Positions 38,201 to 47,828 of a stretch of DNA of 64,000 nt are shown piece by piece (within the stretch, counting starts at the first letter, position 1; every line of letters begins with the position of its first letter). The stretch covers positions 62,001-126,000 of the forward strand of contig NC_041690.1 of NCBI RefSeq assembly GCF_900005765.1, in the 5' to 3' direction. The notes under the pieces were generated by a model. It did no database searches, was not told the origin of the DNA, and saw only the letters and a program-made list of their open reading frames with translations. The stretch comes from Plasmodium relictum (Eukaryota; Apicomplexa; Aconoidasida; Haemosporida; Plasmodiidae). Both the position numbers and the translations under genes were made by a program.

Positions 38201-39359
38201 AATAAACATAGAAGAATTGAAAATAAGTGATTTGTATAAATTAATAGATAATTATACCAAAATTGAGGTATATATAAGTAATTTAAATAAAGTGTGTAGG
38301 GAAAAAGTAAAAAGTTTAGAAAATATAATAAATGAATGCAATTCAAATAAAGAAGAAATAATTAATATACATAAAGAAAAAATTATAAATACTGAAAAAT
38401 TAGTTGAAGAAAAGGATAGTATTATTAATGATTTAAAATTGGAAGTAGAAATATTATTAAAAGACAAAGAAATTACAAATAATTTATTAAATGAAGTAAC
38501 TGAAGAAAAAAACAGATATTTTAATTTATATATTGATTTTCAAAATTCTATAATACAAAAAGATAAACTGCCAGATAATGAAGAAAATGAATTGAAAAAT
38601 AATAACAGTAATAATAATAAAATTAATAGTTGTATAAATAAAATAAATGAATTAAATAAAGAAATAAATTTACTAAAAAAAAAAGGAAAACTATCTCCTG
38701 TTAATAATAATAATAATGAGTCATCTTCTTCATATAACAATAGTCACATATGCAAAAAAGAACAGAATGAGGAAAAAAATTTCGATAATTTAGTTAGTAA
38801 TAATATTCTTAACAATAAATTACTCTCAAAAAAAAGAATTGAAAAGAAATGTAAATTAAATAAAATGGATGTTTTATTTAATTTAGAAATGAAAAAAATT
38901 TTTAAAATTTTCTTTATTTTAAAAGAAAAAATAATTGTTTTTGCTTCTTATATTTATAAAAAGTTATATAAAAATATTCCTATTAATATTTATTATGTTA
39001 AACAATATTATACAAATATAATAAATTTATTTTTAAATCTACCAAAGCACATTAATGTAAATTTTTTATTCATTAATGAAAATGAAATAAATTATAATAT
39101 TTATCTAAAAAAAAATTTTAAAAAAAATTATAATATTTTAGCATTAACTGACAATTCTTTCAATGATTTTTCTGATGATAGTTCATTAGAAACTAAAATC
39201 ATACAAGATAAAAAAAAAAATAAAATAAAATATGAAAAAAGCAGGCAAGATTATAGAGATAATACAACACAAAAAAAAAAAAATAAAAATAAAAATATTC
39301 ACCTAGGCTCAATGGAGCAATCTGATAAAGTTATAAAAAAAAAAAAAAAAATACTTTAA
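32226..39359 (+). CDS. 2377-aa coiled-coil protein with a TQT (LC8-type) motif array
   Basis: A single long exon. Residues 1-360 are Asn-rich. Residues ~360-780 are charged, leucine-periodic and coiled-coil-like (IRELKKEMEKLEETYV; KNQLKKLIEENDKLKKEL). Residues 828-940 hold 16-residue tandem units each carrying TQT or SQT (DNFTQTNEQISINEKI). Further isolated motifs are SQTDE (~995), KSTQTD (~1006) and STQTKE (~1056). KxTQT is the established binding motif of the dynein light chain LC8/DYNLL. Two Cys pairs (CENCNGF; CCNNCALKKK) lie near residues 1370-1400. Another coiled coil lies near 2020-2170. The C-terminus is basic and ends in a lysine tract encoded by 17 consecutive A. A final exon beginning at 39525 is conceivable but weak. 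Location and function are unknown; a scaffold at microtubules or the nuclear pore would fit LC8 binding. Confidence 0.85.
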   Translation: MDKINLLQELNDENRKKNKLNENILNFDFSYESILNNDIKRPQEIDCGMSCTSSFFDSNEKVINENIYNKNLNNDYSNCDNIIYNNIYNNYNNNDLNGASYDANHSIAYNSNALDVSFQKKNELNVNEFLNIEKNRSNEKNNFNTSENNKKEKNDENDNILHENTIMNNLNICNDNNILLNNDNFIIKNVNDINQKIICNRNDTNINSNNLNNNANNTIYDLDKKGESTFKNKEDSFINHDKNDNEKCDIINNDSNKKSQENDLFITENEKEHFLNENNKSRSNTSTYIICSQKNSSSNINETMVNSNNSTSGISKNKNDNVIILNNEDNMNKDDINIKEIYDIVENDIINYKNIIFQMKSELQIRNCYLENEKRKNEEYEKIIGNYINELNSYSNKSNSLESLNIIEIENKQLKQELILKNSEIIELNNIINNLKSQKNIFFNCLENELEISLKKETECSLILHAQTKRLNNANCFIEKQNIKIRELKKEMEKLEETYVTHVKKNEKQIEELLKEKEEFIKITKELEVINIDNKNKKEEIDKYKNKCQELNDELNDLLRLVASNQQDKVNFENFYQNNKYDSFNFMNESYNNSNTVIGDNNILKNQLKKLIEENDKLKKELDELKNNNLNIINELKKKSEMIKEKDMNYSVLLEKYNILEKDYENIHNLCIILENKYREEYNNNSIHKNINILSKSNFSLSELELNHSQQSENDINNYKIYCSELKLENESLKSIIEKLKIKNKKLSKNMEFLLNDLINAETLNEDNSNNKSTNHNNTDNIECNNNSNNELINDNEKCDIRNSSNINLLIDNNNINKINISKINNYSQTKENISNDKKIDNFTQTSEKISINEKIDNFTQTNEQISINEKIDNFTQTNEHISNDEKTDNFTQTNEQISINEKIDNFTQTNEHISNDEKTDNLTQNNEHISDDKKNNHLINEGVNTEEKIVFDKDTYTSDNVLLVSSYINTRKIDLIDKSINTNENIKEFTNNCSQTDEINSYIKSTQTDIIKNIDREVITNIYGISNFNIKKMMMKCNFSKNKKIQVTTTSMNASTQTKEIFSNLIDKYSSSDEYNIYKRYKKKKKIKDFSSLYSSNTSNSFFFKESDSSNDLSLIRRKKNKYNNKNKYYNYDNNYENYLCKNKNYKFTNRDKNYILSFDKKKYYKENDVLDNYSELYSKMNKKERYKDYNRNEDKEVESLIEILKYSSENDDSFYIDNVYNTKQKEMIKQKKREIEEIEKLKEERRRERNIKKKKKDIYRKHQNDVNYKNVYSSEDYYDYAYSNKNKLLAQKIKRNKIKKNMYNYNHIIKTENKYVQTTEYFLNCDIYYEQKENVKFPKFSDNVLILKNKIKDYSKNLYYNVIVCENCNGFYIDLLLINIFNEYINYYNCCNNCALKKKIFEKKNINKDKFMHNSESSIKNNSSIFNLENFSTSKNDVIFTLKKKKKEEMEEEKEKQETNQYYNVYNIKDGYCSEKSEYSNDMNDSYENSSIDDNEVKNSETDEYNDLYESSRLSKGEKKRNCKIENFIIKHIPFKLHICTCAYINVKYKKMLIRKEEIKRNNKIKKKKKDVCNNNLFFNQIFNFISKIKNELNEVKFIIQNFFYLNKNNILGNFILNTKKINDIPLFLFNYVENKNISYVKNGENSYINENEAVINKHNSQVSCHSLNTYCLEEAYTANQQIVNSCNYQKNFNNFINSNNSNLVHFNLRDTYDPKKTSNINKIMKDNDNDKKSYELSNDSENQNKYCGNINYSFIKDKINEDKMKTIYDYSIINRNDQNISLYYPNMNYDDIKIHFNEKNYKKGKVCNFNDLMQKYEIKNIMIFFICCLFYLNELYIKNTSSFKEFQTCDIKCEDSKNENDIQLNNNIHNDRCYNIDDANYNDGSIKKKCNFYNTNHSKDDNIINSNKMCDSINLNERKCNSLNHKEQSKLNTNNINEIEIFLEKYNSVNVINEKKENNLLFDVVNDILNNIKKNSESICSVYILMNEKINIEELKISDLYKLIDNYTKIEVYISNLNKVCREKVKSLENIINECNSNKEEIINIHKEKIINTEKLVEEKDSIINDLKLEVEILLKDKEITNNLLNEVTEEKNRYFNLYIDFQNSIIQKDKLPDNEENELKNNNSNNNKINSCINKINELNKEINLLKKKGKLSPVNNNNNESSSSYNNSHICKKEQNEEKNFDNLVSNNILNNKLLSKKRIEKKCKLNKMDVLFNLEMKKIFKIFFILKEKIIVFASYIYKKLYKNIPINIYYVKQYYTNIINLFLNLPKHINVNFLFINENEINYNIYLKKNFKKNYNILALTDNSFNDFSDDSSLETKIIQDKKKNKIKYEKSRQDYRDNTTQKKKNKNKNIHLGSMEQSDKVIKKKKKIL
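34741..35030 (+). repeat. 48-nt tandem repeats encoding TQT units
   Basis: Six units of 48 nt (16 residues). The units alternate between ISINEKIDNFTQTNE and ISNDEKTDNFTQTNE types, so a 96-nt higher-order unit is duplicated. The last unit has decayed to TQN. The core TQT is kept in the other five while flanks vary. Confidence 0.85.
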
Positions 39360-39976
39360 AGATATAAAAATATTAATATTTTTTAATTGTATTATTTATT
39401 GTTTTATATTGCATTTATTACTATTCATTACAAAAGATTCTGTATTTATCTATTGTTTTGCTTTCTTTTACTTTTTTTCAGTATATATATATATATATTT
39501 GTATGTATTTTTTTTTTTTTTAGGATACTTCAAGTAATGTATCTTTATTTTTTGATTTTTAAATAAATCATAAAAAAATATTGAAGATATATATTATAAA
39601 TATTCTTAATTATTTTTTTATTTTAGATTTATGAATTTTAGTGAATACTTGTTTTAACTTAGTAAACCTCTTATAAAATTTTCGTTACCTTATATAATTT
39701 ATTTAGTGATTAATTTTACATTATTATTATTATATCTTTTTTATTTCTAAATCATATGAATATATTTTGTCAATATAATAATTTCTTTTTTTTTTTTTTT
39801 GTTTAATATATATTTTGTATAATTATCACAATTTTTTTAATATTAATATTTATCAACCAACACTATTTTTTTTTTTTTTTAAATAAAAATTATTATCATA
39901 AAATGAACTATTATAATTTATTTTTATTATTATTTAAATTATAAGAAAATATCATATTTGAAAACATAATTTTTGA
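39360..39976. other. Convergent 3' spacer
   Basis: A/T-rich spacer. It contains a possible short terminal exon for the upstream gene (acceptor at about 39524, then a short frame ending FFDF and a stop near 39560), but the only donor available is a poor GTTATA. Otherwise nothing is seen. Confidence 0.4.
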
Positions 39977-42900
39977 CTAAAATGAAGCCCTTTGTGTTCT
40001 GGTACTGATACTATCATTCCCAAATTTCTTTTTTTGTTTGAAATTTGTTGATGTATTATCATGTATCATATTGGAACAACTATGATTGAAAATATTTTGA
40101 TTTTTATTATATTTTATTTTATTATCAAATATTGAATTATTTAAGACTATTTCCTTGCCATTTCTATTATCACATGTATTTATTTCATTAAAGCAATTTT
40201 GAAATTTTCTCTTTAATATATTTTTGCATTTTTTTGCATTTTCTAAATCTTTAGGTTTTTTTAGATACAAGTCTTTTTTTTCATCCTTTTCAAATTTATA
40301 ATTGTTTACATTTTCGTAAAATATATCATTACAATAATTATTTTTATATTTTATCTCATTAATTTGCATTTTAAAATTATTTAAATATATGTTTTCGTTT
40401 TCATTTTCAGAAATTGATTCGTTGTGGTATATTTTAAATGAACACAATTTAATATATTCAGTTAATTCTACATAGCTTTTTATATTGTCTAAATGAGATA
40501 AATTTATTTTAGTATATGTGCTTATAATTTTATGTAAAATTTTAATTTTTTCATCGTAATAATTTATTTTATCAACTAATTTGTTTATTTTATTATTTTC
40601 AAGAAAATTGTAGGTGTTCTTTTTTTTAGCCTTCTCACAATGAATTAAATGATTTTCGTTCATGTATTTATCATAATCACTAACACTATTCATTATATCT
40701 TTTTCATTGAGATATTTTTCATTGATATCTTTTACATTGAAATATTTTTCAATGAAATCTTTTTCATTGGAACTTTTTTCATTGGAATCTTTTTCTTGGT
40801 TATAACTTATATGATCTAAATAAAATTTACAAGTTTCTATTTCGAATGAATAATCTTTTTTAATATATTCATAATGTAAAATTCTTTTTAATAGAGATTC
40901 ATAATTATATAAAACATTTATGACATTTACTTTATCATGATTATTTAAATAAATAAAATTTTCACTAATTTTTTTTATTACACTAAAGTTATCAATTTCT
41001 TTTTTCTCTCCATCAGAAGAAACTTCATTTTTAATAGGTAATTCTTCATACAAACAATTTAATAAAATTTTACAATTATTAGTAATATTAGAGATTAAAT
41101 AAGGATTATCAATAATTTCTTCTTTTCTATTAATTATATTTTCTTCTTCAAAAAAATAATAATTTTTAATATTATCATTTTCTTCTGTTTTTCGATTTAT
41201 TTCATTGTTTTCTATTTCTTCATTTATTTCTATATCATCTTTTAAAATTTCATCATCTTGTAAATCCTTATTTTTCAGTTCTTCATTATTTTCAGTTTTT
41301 TCTTCGTTTTGAACATTTTGGTTTACTCTTATTTCTTCACTGTTTTGGATTTCTCTATTATTCATATAATTTTCTGGATTATCATGATTAGAAAAACTAG
41401 AATAATAAGAACAATAATCATATAGATTAATTTGATTTGTATGATCATCATCTTTACTATTTACATTATGTACAGAATTTATTTTATTGTTATTATTTTC
41501 ATATATATTAATAAGTTTTTTTTTTCTAATTTCATTTAAGTTTCTCAAATTTTCATTTTCCCTCTCTTCTTCATTATTTTTAGAGAAGTCTATTCTATTT
41601 CTAACATTATTTATACATATTCTATTTTCTTTTGAGTCATCTTCGATAACCATTTGATCAAAGATAATATTTTTATCTGTCGATATTTTGTACTCTTTAA
41701 TTTTTCTCTTATTCCCTGAGTTTTTATATAATTCACTCTCTTTTTTTTTAAAGTTATTAAATATTTCTTCACTTACACTTTTGTATATGTCATCATTAGT
41801 AGTATTTTCACAAATCTCTTCATAATTGTTTTCTCTTATTTTATTATCGTTTTTATTGAATATTTCTTCATTAAGACTATTTCTTTTTAAATTTAAAATA
41901 TTGTTATTTTCATGCTCTTTATTCATATTGTCTTTTTCATTAGTATTAATTAATTTATCTGAATTTATATTATCTATATTTGTATTTGTGTTAGTATTAT
42001 TTTGTACTTTATTTAATAATTTTTTATTATTATATTCTTCATGAAGATCTACTGATATTTCTATATCATTTCCATTAAGAGTATAAAATAATTCAGGAGA
42101 TGTTATATTGTTTATACACTTTTTATCTATATAATTTTTTAATTTATTGTCTCTTTTTGATTTACTATCATTTTTTATATCATAATGAATTTTTTCTTCA
42201 TAATTTTTTATATTTTCACAAGACTCATTATTAATGCTCATAATATCATTTGTTTTATTAGTTGATTTAAAATTAAATGAATTTCTTCTATTATTTGAAC
42301 TCAATTTTGCATTATATGAATTTTTTAATTCAAAATGTTTTTTATTTTTATTGTTATTATTATTATTCATTTCTATATCACTATTATTATTATATTTGTT
42401 ATTTCTACCTCCACTTTTATTATTTTTCTCACTGTAATTACTATTTCTATCTTCATTTATATTATTTCTTATATTACTATTACTTTTATTTATGTAATCA
42501 TTCTTATTATTTATATCAACATTGCTATTATTATTTTTGCAATGAGTTATAATATTATTTTCGTCATGTCTACTATTTCTAACTCTATTATTCCTATTAT
42601 TGTGATTACTGTTGCATGGCTGAATATTCCCAATATTACAATTATTATTTTCATTTATTTCTGTTAAATCATCACTTCTAATAGTATATTTTTTATGAGA
42701 ATATTTACTTTTTAATATATCATAACAAGATAATCTCATTTCCGTTTTTTTCTCATTTTCCTCATTGCTTTTATTACTATCTTCATTGTTGTTATTATGC
42801 ATGTTAGTATTATTTTTAAGATTGCTAAATTTATTATTTTTTATTTCGTTTAATTTACATTTTAATGAATTATTTTCTAAGCATGTATCTTTTTCATTTA

Positions 42901-44062
42901 TATTTGTCTGTTTATTATTTAATTCTTTTTTAACTATAGGAATATGATATTCACCGTTTTTTTTTAATTCATTTTTATTATAAAGAAGACCCTGATTATT
43001 CCTTTTAAAATTTTCTAAATCTATTAATTTAAATGAATAAAAGGATTTTACAAATGAGCATAAAAGAAATTCATCGGGATAAGTCAAATTTTTTCCATTC
43101 ATTAATCTTTTTTTTGTTTCTTCAATTAAAGAAATTAATGAATCTATTATATTTTTTATACATACTAGCTTACTATTAAAAAATGCTTTTTCAAAAGAAT
43201 TTTGATTTTGTTTTATAAATCTTAAATATAGACTACATATACATTCGTCATTTCTTTTTGTAAAAAATAATTGAGCACTATATTTCTGAATTCTATTTTT
43301 ATCAGCTAAAATTCTAACAAGTAAGGAGATTATGTAAGCAGATGAATGAATATCTTTAATATATTTGAAATAATCAACAAAATTTGTAACATTTTTGTAA
43401 AAAATGAATGAATAATCTTTAATATCAAATTGAAGTTTATTTAAATCAATTCTGAAATAATCTTCGTTGTATAAAAATTTGTATATTTCTTCATTTAATA
43501 AAATGTAATTAGTTGTCTCCTTTACTCTATAAGAATGATTAATTTTTAATTTTATATTATATTTGTCTATCATATAAAAAATTAAAGAGTCAAAAGTATC
43601 TTTTAAGACATCTTTTATATTTGCAACTACGTTCCCACAAACTTTCAAATTAATAATGAAATTTTTTTTATCGTTTATTTTAATGGTTTTGTTTCCTTTT
43701 TTATTATAACTTTTTGTATCATTTTTCTTTTCTATTCCATTTATATTCTCCGTTTTTACACCAAATTTTGATTCTGTTTCAGAAAAAAATACATGCACTC
43801 GACCTTGATACATATTTCTTGTAACTTTTAAAAAGGAGAAATTGCAATTTTTTATTAAAAAATTGTTATATTTAAAAACATCTATTACTTCATCGTATAA
43901 TGTTAAAATATTTAAATCAAAAAATGTATGTCCCTTATAATTATTTTTTTCTCTATTTTTTAATATTTCATGATATTCACCTAATGATATATCAAAGCTA
44001 TTATCTTTTAACAAATATTTGCAAATATTATCATATGTCGAATACAAACCTAATTCATCCAT
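39977..44062 (-). CDS. Unrecognised 1361-aa protein
   Basis: Single exon, ATG at 44062. The first ~370 residues are well-mixed, globular-looking sequence (FFDLNILTLYDEVIDVFKY; VHVFFSETESKFG; INLKVCGNVVANIKDVLKD; YIISLLVRILADKNRIQKY; YPDEFLLCSFVKSFYSFKL) and are probably the conserved domain. Residues ~380-1000 are Asn-rich low complexity. A second organised segment at ~1010-1230 contains NEKD-type 8-residue repeats (nt ~40690-40800) and helices around tyrosines. The C-terminus is basic and Ser/Thr-rich. No transmembrane segment or signal peptide is visible. I do not recognise a family and assign no function. It is divergent from the small gene at 45475 across a 1.4-kb spacer. Confidence 0.8.
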   Translation of the reverse strand: MDELGLYSTYDNICKYLLKDNSFDISLGEYHEILKNREKNNYKGHTFFDLNILTLYDEVIDVFKYNNFLIKNCNFSFLKVTRNMYQGRVHVFFSETESKFGVKTENINGIEKKNDTKSYNKKGNKTIKINDKKNFIINLKVCGNVVANIKDVLKDTFDSLIFYMIDKYNIKLKINHSYRVKETTNYILLNEEIYKFLYNEDYFRIDLNKLQFDIKDYSFIFYKNVTNFVDYFKYIKDIHSSAYIISLLVRILADKNRIQKYSAQLFFTKRNDECICSLYLRFIKQNQNSFEKAFFNSKLVCIKNIIDSLISLIEETKKRLMNGKNLTYPDEFLLCSFVKSFYSFKLIDLENFKRNNQGLLYNKNELKKNGEYHIPIVKKELNNKQTNINEKDTCLENNSLKCKLNEIKNNKFSNLKNNTNMHNNNNEDSNKSNEENEKKTEMRLSCYDILKSKYSHKKYTIRSDDLTEINENNNCNIGNIQPCNSNHNNRNNRVRNSRHDENNIITHCKNNNSNVDINNKNDYINKSNSNIRNNINEDRNSNYSEKNNKSGGRNNKYNNNSDIEMNNNNNNKNKKHFELKNSYNAKLSSNNRRNSFNFKSTNKTNDIMSINNESCENIKNYEEKIHYDIKNDSKSKRDNKLKNYIDKKCINNITSPELFYTLNGNDIEISVDLHEEYNNKKLLNKVQNNTNTNTNIDNINSDKLINTNEKDNMNKEHENNNILNLKRNSLNEEIFNKNDNKIRENNYEEICENTTNDDIYKSVSEEIFNNFKKKESELYKNSGNKRKIKEYKISTDKNIIFDQMVIEDDSKENRICINNVRNRIDFSKNNEEERENENLRNLNEIRKKKLINIYENNNNKINSVHNVNSKDDDHTNQINLYDYCSYYSSFSNHDNPENYMNNREIQNSEEIRVNQNVQNEEKTENNEELKNKDLQDDEILKDDIEINEEIENNEINRKTEENDNIKNYYFFEEENIINRKEEIIDNPYLISNITNNCKILLNCLYEELPIKNEVSSDGEKKEIDNFSVIKKISENFIYLNNHDKVNVINVLYNYESLLKRILHYEYIKKDYSFEIETCKFYLDHISYNQEKDSNEKSSNEKDFIEKYFNVKDINEKYLNEKDIMNSVSDYDKYMNENHLIHCEKAKKKNTYNFLENNKINKLVDKINYYDEKIKILHKIISTYTKINLSHLDNIKSYVELTEYIKLCSFKIYHNESISENENENIYLNNFKMQINEIKYKNNYCNDIFYENVNNYKFEKDEKKDLYLKKPKDLENAKKCKNILKRKFQNCFNEINTCDNRNGKEIVLNNSIFDNKIKYNKNQNIFNHSCSNMIHDNTSTNFKQKKKFGNDSISTRTQRASF

Positions 44063-45474
44063 GCTATTTAGTTATATGAAATAATTAATAAACATATAAT
44101 TTAACAAATATTTTATATATGGATAAACCGATATATTTTGATAAAGTAGAAAATATTTTTTTTACAATAAAAATAAAAAAAAAACAATTTTTTTTTTTTT
44201 TTTTAAAGTGATGCAATATATATAGGGGGCGAAAAAAAAAAAAAAAAAAAAAAGGAATAAGGAGAATAAAAAAAGAGAAAAAGGAAAAACAGAAAATTAA
44301 AAAAGAAATACAAAGGAAATTAAATAAAAAAATAGAAAAGATATACAAAGAAAAAAAAAAAAAAAAATTCAGATTTACATGTATATTTATATATACACCC
44401 AATTTATAAAATAACAGTTTTTATATATGAAAATATATACTCTAAGAAAAATTCGTAACTTCATATAAAAATACCAACTCTATTATTTTTTTCATAAACA
44501 ATTAATAGAAACTTTTTTTAAATTTTTTTCTTTATTATATTTCATTTCATTTAATTTCAATTTTAATATTTTTTTTTTTTTAAATAATAATAACATACAT
44601 AATAGATAATGTAAAAAATTTTGTGATATATTCATTTTTTTATTAAAATTTCCAAAAAAAAATTTTATTACATTTTTTTTTTCTATATTTTTATAGTCGC
44701 TTATAAAAAATTTAAATTTACCATTGATCATTATTTTATCTATCTTTTTTTTTTTTTTAAATTTAGAACTTACAATATATTATCTAATGTTCATGCTGTG
44801 TGTTATTAAGGTTCACTTAGATTTCATCATTAATCATAGGTAGGTGTACATCTTTTTTATTTTTAAATTACTTCACCTCCTCCAATCATCTACTTAAAGA
44901 TTATATAAATAAGAAATACTTAGATCAAGGAATATTTTTCTCTTTTTCTTATTGTGATAATATATTTTTTAAATGTGACATGTATATAATTATAATAAGA
45001 AGTATTTTTTAATGTCAATAACACATACTATTTTTTTAGATATAACATTAAAATCTTTTATTTTTCAAGGAGATAAAAAAAAAAAATATATCAAAATTTT
45101 TTTAATTTTTCAAATTCTCTTATTATTGCAATTTTGTATCACTATTTTTACATATTTATTACCATTATTTTACAAAAAAAAATTTTGAATATAAAGAATA
45201 TATTTAGTTCATTATGGAAAAATATTTTATTAAATTTATTTTAAAACTAAAATAAAAATAAAATTGACATTAAAATTAAAATAAAAATAAAAATATTATT
45301 AACATATTAAACATTAAAAAAAAATTAAAATTTATATAGCATTATAAAAAATATATTTTTACACGACTTTATTTTTATAAAAAACACAATTTTCTTATAT
45401 TTTATCATATGATATTTCAATAATTTATTAAGCAAAATTTTTAATTTTTTTTTTTAAATTTAAGACTTTTCAAA
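44063..45474. promoter_or_regulatory. Divergent-gene spacer with a G/C-richer island
   Basis: Most of this is A/T runs. The segment 44780-44960 is noticeably richer in G and C (for example GTAGGTGTACATC and CACCTCCTCC) than anything else in the spacer. It could be promoter, a structured RNA or short exons: on + an ATG at 44787 runs 17 codons to a good GTAGGT donor, and a candidate acceptor lies at 45039. A 79-residue - strand ORF at 44492-44731 is Lys/Phe-rich and unconvincing. Confidence 0.4.
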
Positions 45475-46209
45475 ATGTTTAAAGTTATTTTTAACTCATC
45501 TTCATATCTTTACTCTTTTAAGGTGAAGAAATTAAAAAAAAAAAAAAAAAGATGAAAATTATAAATGTTATTATAATCATACTATAGATAATATTATTGC
45601 TGCTATTGTTTTAAATAAACATAGACTAGGAATACTATTGTTTTATTAATATATTTATGAACTTATTTCTAATTATTAGTATTAATATTTATGGCAATTT
45701 ATATTTATATATATTATTTTTTATAGAAAACAAGAGTTCTAAAGAAGAATTTTTTATACATACAAGTAATAACAATTATTCCTTTTATATAATATATATA
45801 TATACATATGCGTTTGTAAAATGTTTTTGTGTATCATTAATTTAATTTTTTTTTTTTTATTGTTATCATAAAGATATTTTAGAGAAATTCTCTTTATATC
45901 CTTAGTTTTTTTTAAAATTTATAAAATAACTTTCAATCTCACTTTATTTCTATATTTTACTATCATAATATTATAAAATAAAAATATTTTTAATGGCATT
46001 ACTATTAATTTAATAATTATTTATTATATATATTTAGTTTTTTTTTTTTTTTTCAATAGGACAAATTAATATGTAATCAACAAACACCGTTACATATTTA
46101 CAATGCAACTAAACATTCTAAGAAGTCAATGAATCATAGATTATTTTATATAAATTGGATTTTTATTTTTTTATTTCTAAATGCTTGCAATAATCACTTA
46201 GATATATAA
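45475..46209 (+). CDS. Small 78-aa membrane protein, 3 exons
   Basis: Exons 45475-45522, 45727-45765 and 46060-46209 all join in phase 0, with good acceptors (TTTTTTATAG, TTTTCAATAG) and donors GTGAAG and GTAATA. The protein begins MFKVIFNSSSYLYSFKKTR, which is basic, hydroxylated and acid-free like a mitochondrial presequence. It carries one hydrophobic segment near the C-terminus (LFYINWIFIFLFLNA). It is converging with FIS1. I do not recognise it; a small subunit or assembly factor of a mitochondrial inner-membrane complex would fit its shape, which is inference only. The three-way phase agreement is the main evidence; no unspliced ORF longer than 62 residues exists here. Confidence 0.6.
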
Positions 46210-46452
46210 TGATGAAAAAAAAAAATTATAATAATAAGAGAAGTTTTTTTTCTTTTACAAATTATTTTAGTATATATATATAATTTTGTTTTTGAATTGA
46301 TTCTTTTAAAAATAAAAAAAAAATACTATAGTTTTATTAAACTATTCATTTTTTTTCTTTTTTTTCTTTTTTTTTGTTTACAAAGAACTATGAAATTTAT
46401 AAGGTTTAAAAAAAAAAAAAAATAACATAGAAAAAAATTTTATACAAAAAAA
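46210..46452. other. Short convergent 3' spacer
   Basis: A/T tracts only, between the ends of the 78-aa gene and FIS1. Confidence 0.4.
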
Positions 46453-47167
46453 TTAAAAATATTTAAAAGATTTAAAAGATAAATATATTCCACATACTGT
46501 AAGTGCAACCAATAATGCACCTATTAGCCCATCTGATGATATCAAATCAAAAAGTAAACTTTTTAAAGCTAGTGCATTACTATTCCTAGCATCTATTTTT
46601 AATAAAGCATTTAAATAATTTTTTGCTTTTTTATAATCTCTTAATTTTATATGTGCTATAGCCAACTGATATAAACAATCAATACGATTATAATTTATAA
46701 GTAATAATTCATGTAATAATGAAGAAGCAAACTTTATATTTTTCATATCTGACGAGCATATTAATAAACAAGCATAGTCAAATTGAGTTTTAGGCATTAC
46801 GTGATCAACTGATAACTCCTATATATATATTAAGTAAAAAGTATAAATGTAGTATAAATAAATATATAATATTCTATAATATCTATACAAGTATATTTAT
46901 TACAAAGTTTAAGCTAAACAACTTTAAAATAATGTAATCGCATAAATATTTTATGATAATTTTTATATAATGTAATAATTTACAAGTTGAATGAAGTTAA
47001 ATATTAATTTCTTAAACTAATTTAAAATAAATAGAATAATTAATAAAAAAAAATATATATATTCTTACAATGAATAGTCATCAATATATTAAAAATATTT
47101 AAACATTTTCTCTTTCCCATTTACATATGTATATATATATTTATTAAAAAGTTCTCAAAATTTATTT

Positions 47168-47211
<44 letters not shown>

Positions 47212-47306
47212 TTTTTAAATTGAAAATTTAATTTTTGTATTCTTACAGTTTCGTAATCACTTTTTAATCTTTGAAGTTCTATTTTAAGAAATTCTGGACT
47301 GTCCAT
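46453..47306 (-). CDS. FIS1: Mitochondrial fission protein FIS1, 2 exons
   Basis: Exon 1 is 47247-47306 and exon 2 is 46453-46818, joined in phase 0, giving 141 residues (family about 150). The body is the tandem TPR-like bundle of FIS1: QFDYACLLICSSD, then SSLLHELLLINYNRIDCLYQ, then AHIKLRDYKKAKNYLNALLK. It ends in a tail anchor (GLIGALLVALTVCGIYLSF) with a short basic tail (KSFKYF), as needed for outer mitochondrial membrane insertion. FIS1 recruits or positions the dynamin-type fission machinery on mitochondria and sometimes peroxisomes. The first exon, MDSPEFLKIELQRLKSDYET, supplies the N-terminal helix; without it the ORF begins at an internal Met. Confidence 0.93.
47170..47203. repeat. 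(AT)n tract inside the FIS1 intron
   Basis: About 17 AT units within the single FIS1 intron. Confidence 0.8.
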
Positions 47307-47828
47307 TTTTTTTTTTTTTTTTTTGTATTTATAATTTTATTTAGTAAAAAAAAAAAAATATATTGTTTTAGTTATACATATTCTTTCTCTAATGATTTTA
47401 TTACTGGTATACATATCAGCAAGTTTAATAGATATATTTTCTAATATTTATGTATTGTTTTAAAAAAAAGAGAAAAAAAAATTATTAAATAAAATGAATT
47501 TTAATTACGTATAAATATATAAAATAGTATGTAGCATATATATTAAAATGTTCAACATTTTATAATATATATAAAAATTTATAAAATTTTTAAATAAAAA
47601 AAAATTTATAAAAGTTCATTTAATTTTACATTTTATTTTATAATATTTTATTCTACTCATTATATCCTTGTTTTCTGTATTTATGTTATATTTTATATTT
47701 TCTTCTTTTGTGCACTCTATTAAGTATAAAAAATCAATGTATTTTGAAAAAAAAAAAAAAAAAATTATTTGTAAAAACATATTTACATTCCTTAAATATT
47801 TTTAATTTCATCATTGCCATGAGAAAAT
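47307..47828. other. Spacer between FIS1 and the RlmI-like gene
   Basis: Both flanking genes are on the - strand. A/T-rich, with A15-17 runs; no gene is seen. Confidence 0.5.

Noticed and set aside
42234-42667. Three overlapping + strand ORFs of 67-110 residues
   Set aside because: These are antisense to the Asn-rich part of the 1361-aa gene; their Leu/Tyr/Phe composition is the complement of AAT-rich codons.
44492-44731. 79-residue - strand ORF as a gene
   Set aside because: Mostly Lys/Phe/Asn from homopolymers, no recognisable domain and no splice partner.
45541-45650. Frameshifted exon (DENYKCYYNHTIDNIIAA) after a 17-A run
   Set aside because: It would need one extra A; treating it as part of intron 1 of the 78-aa gene gives a clean three-exon model.
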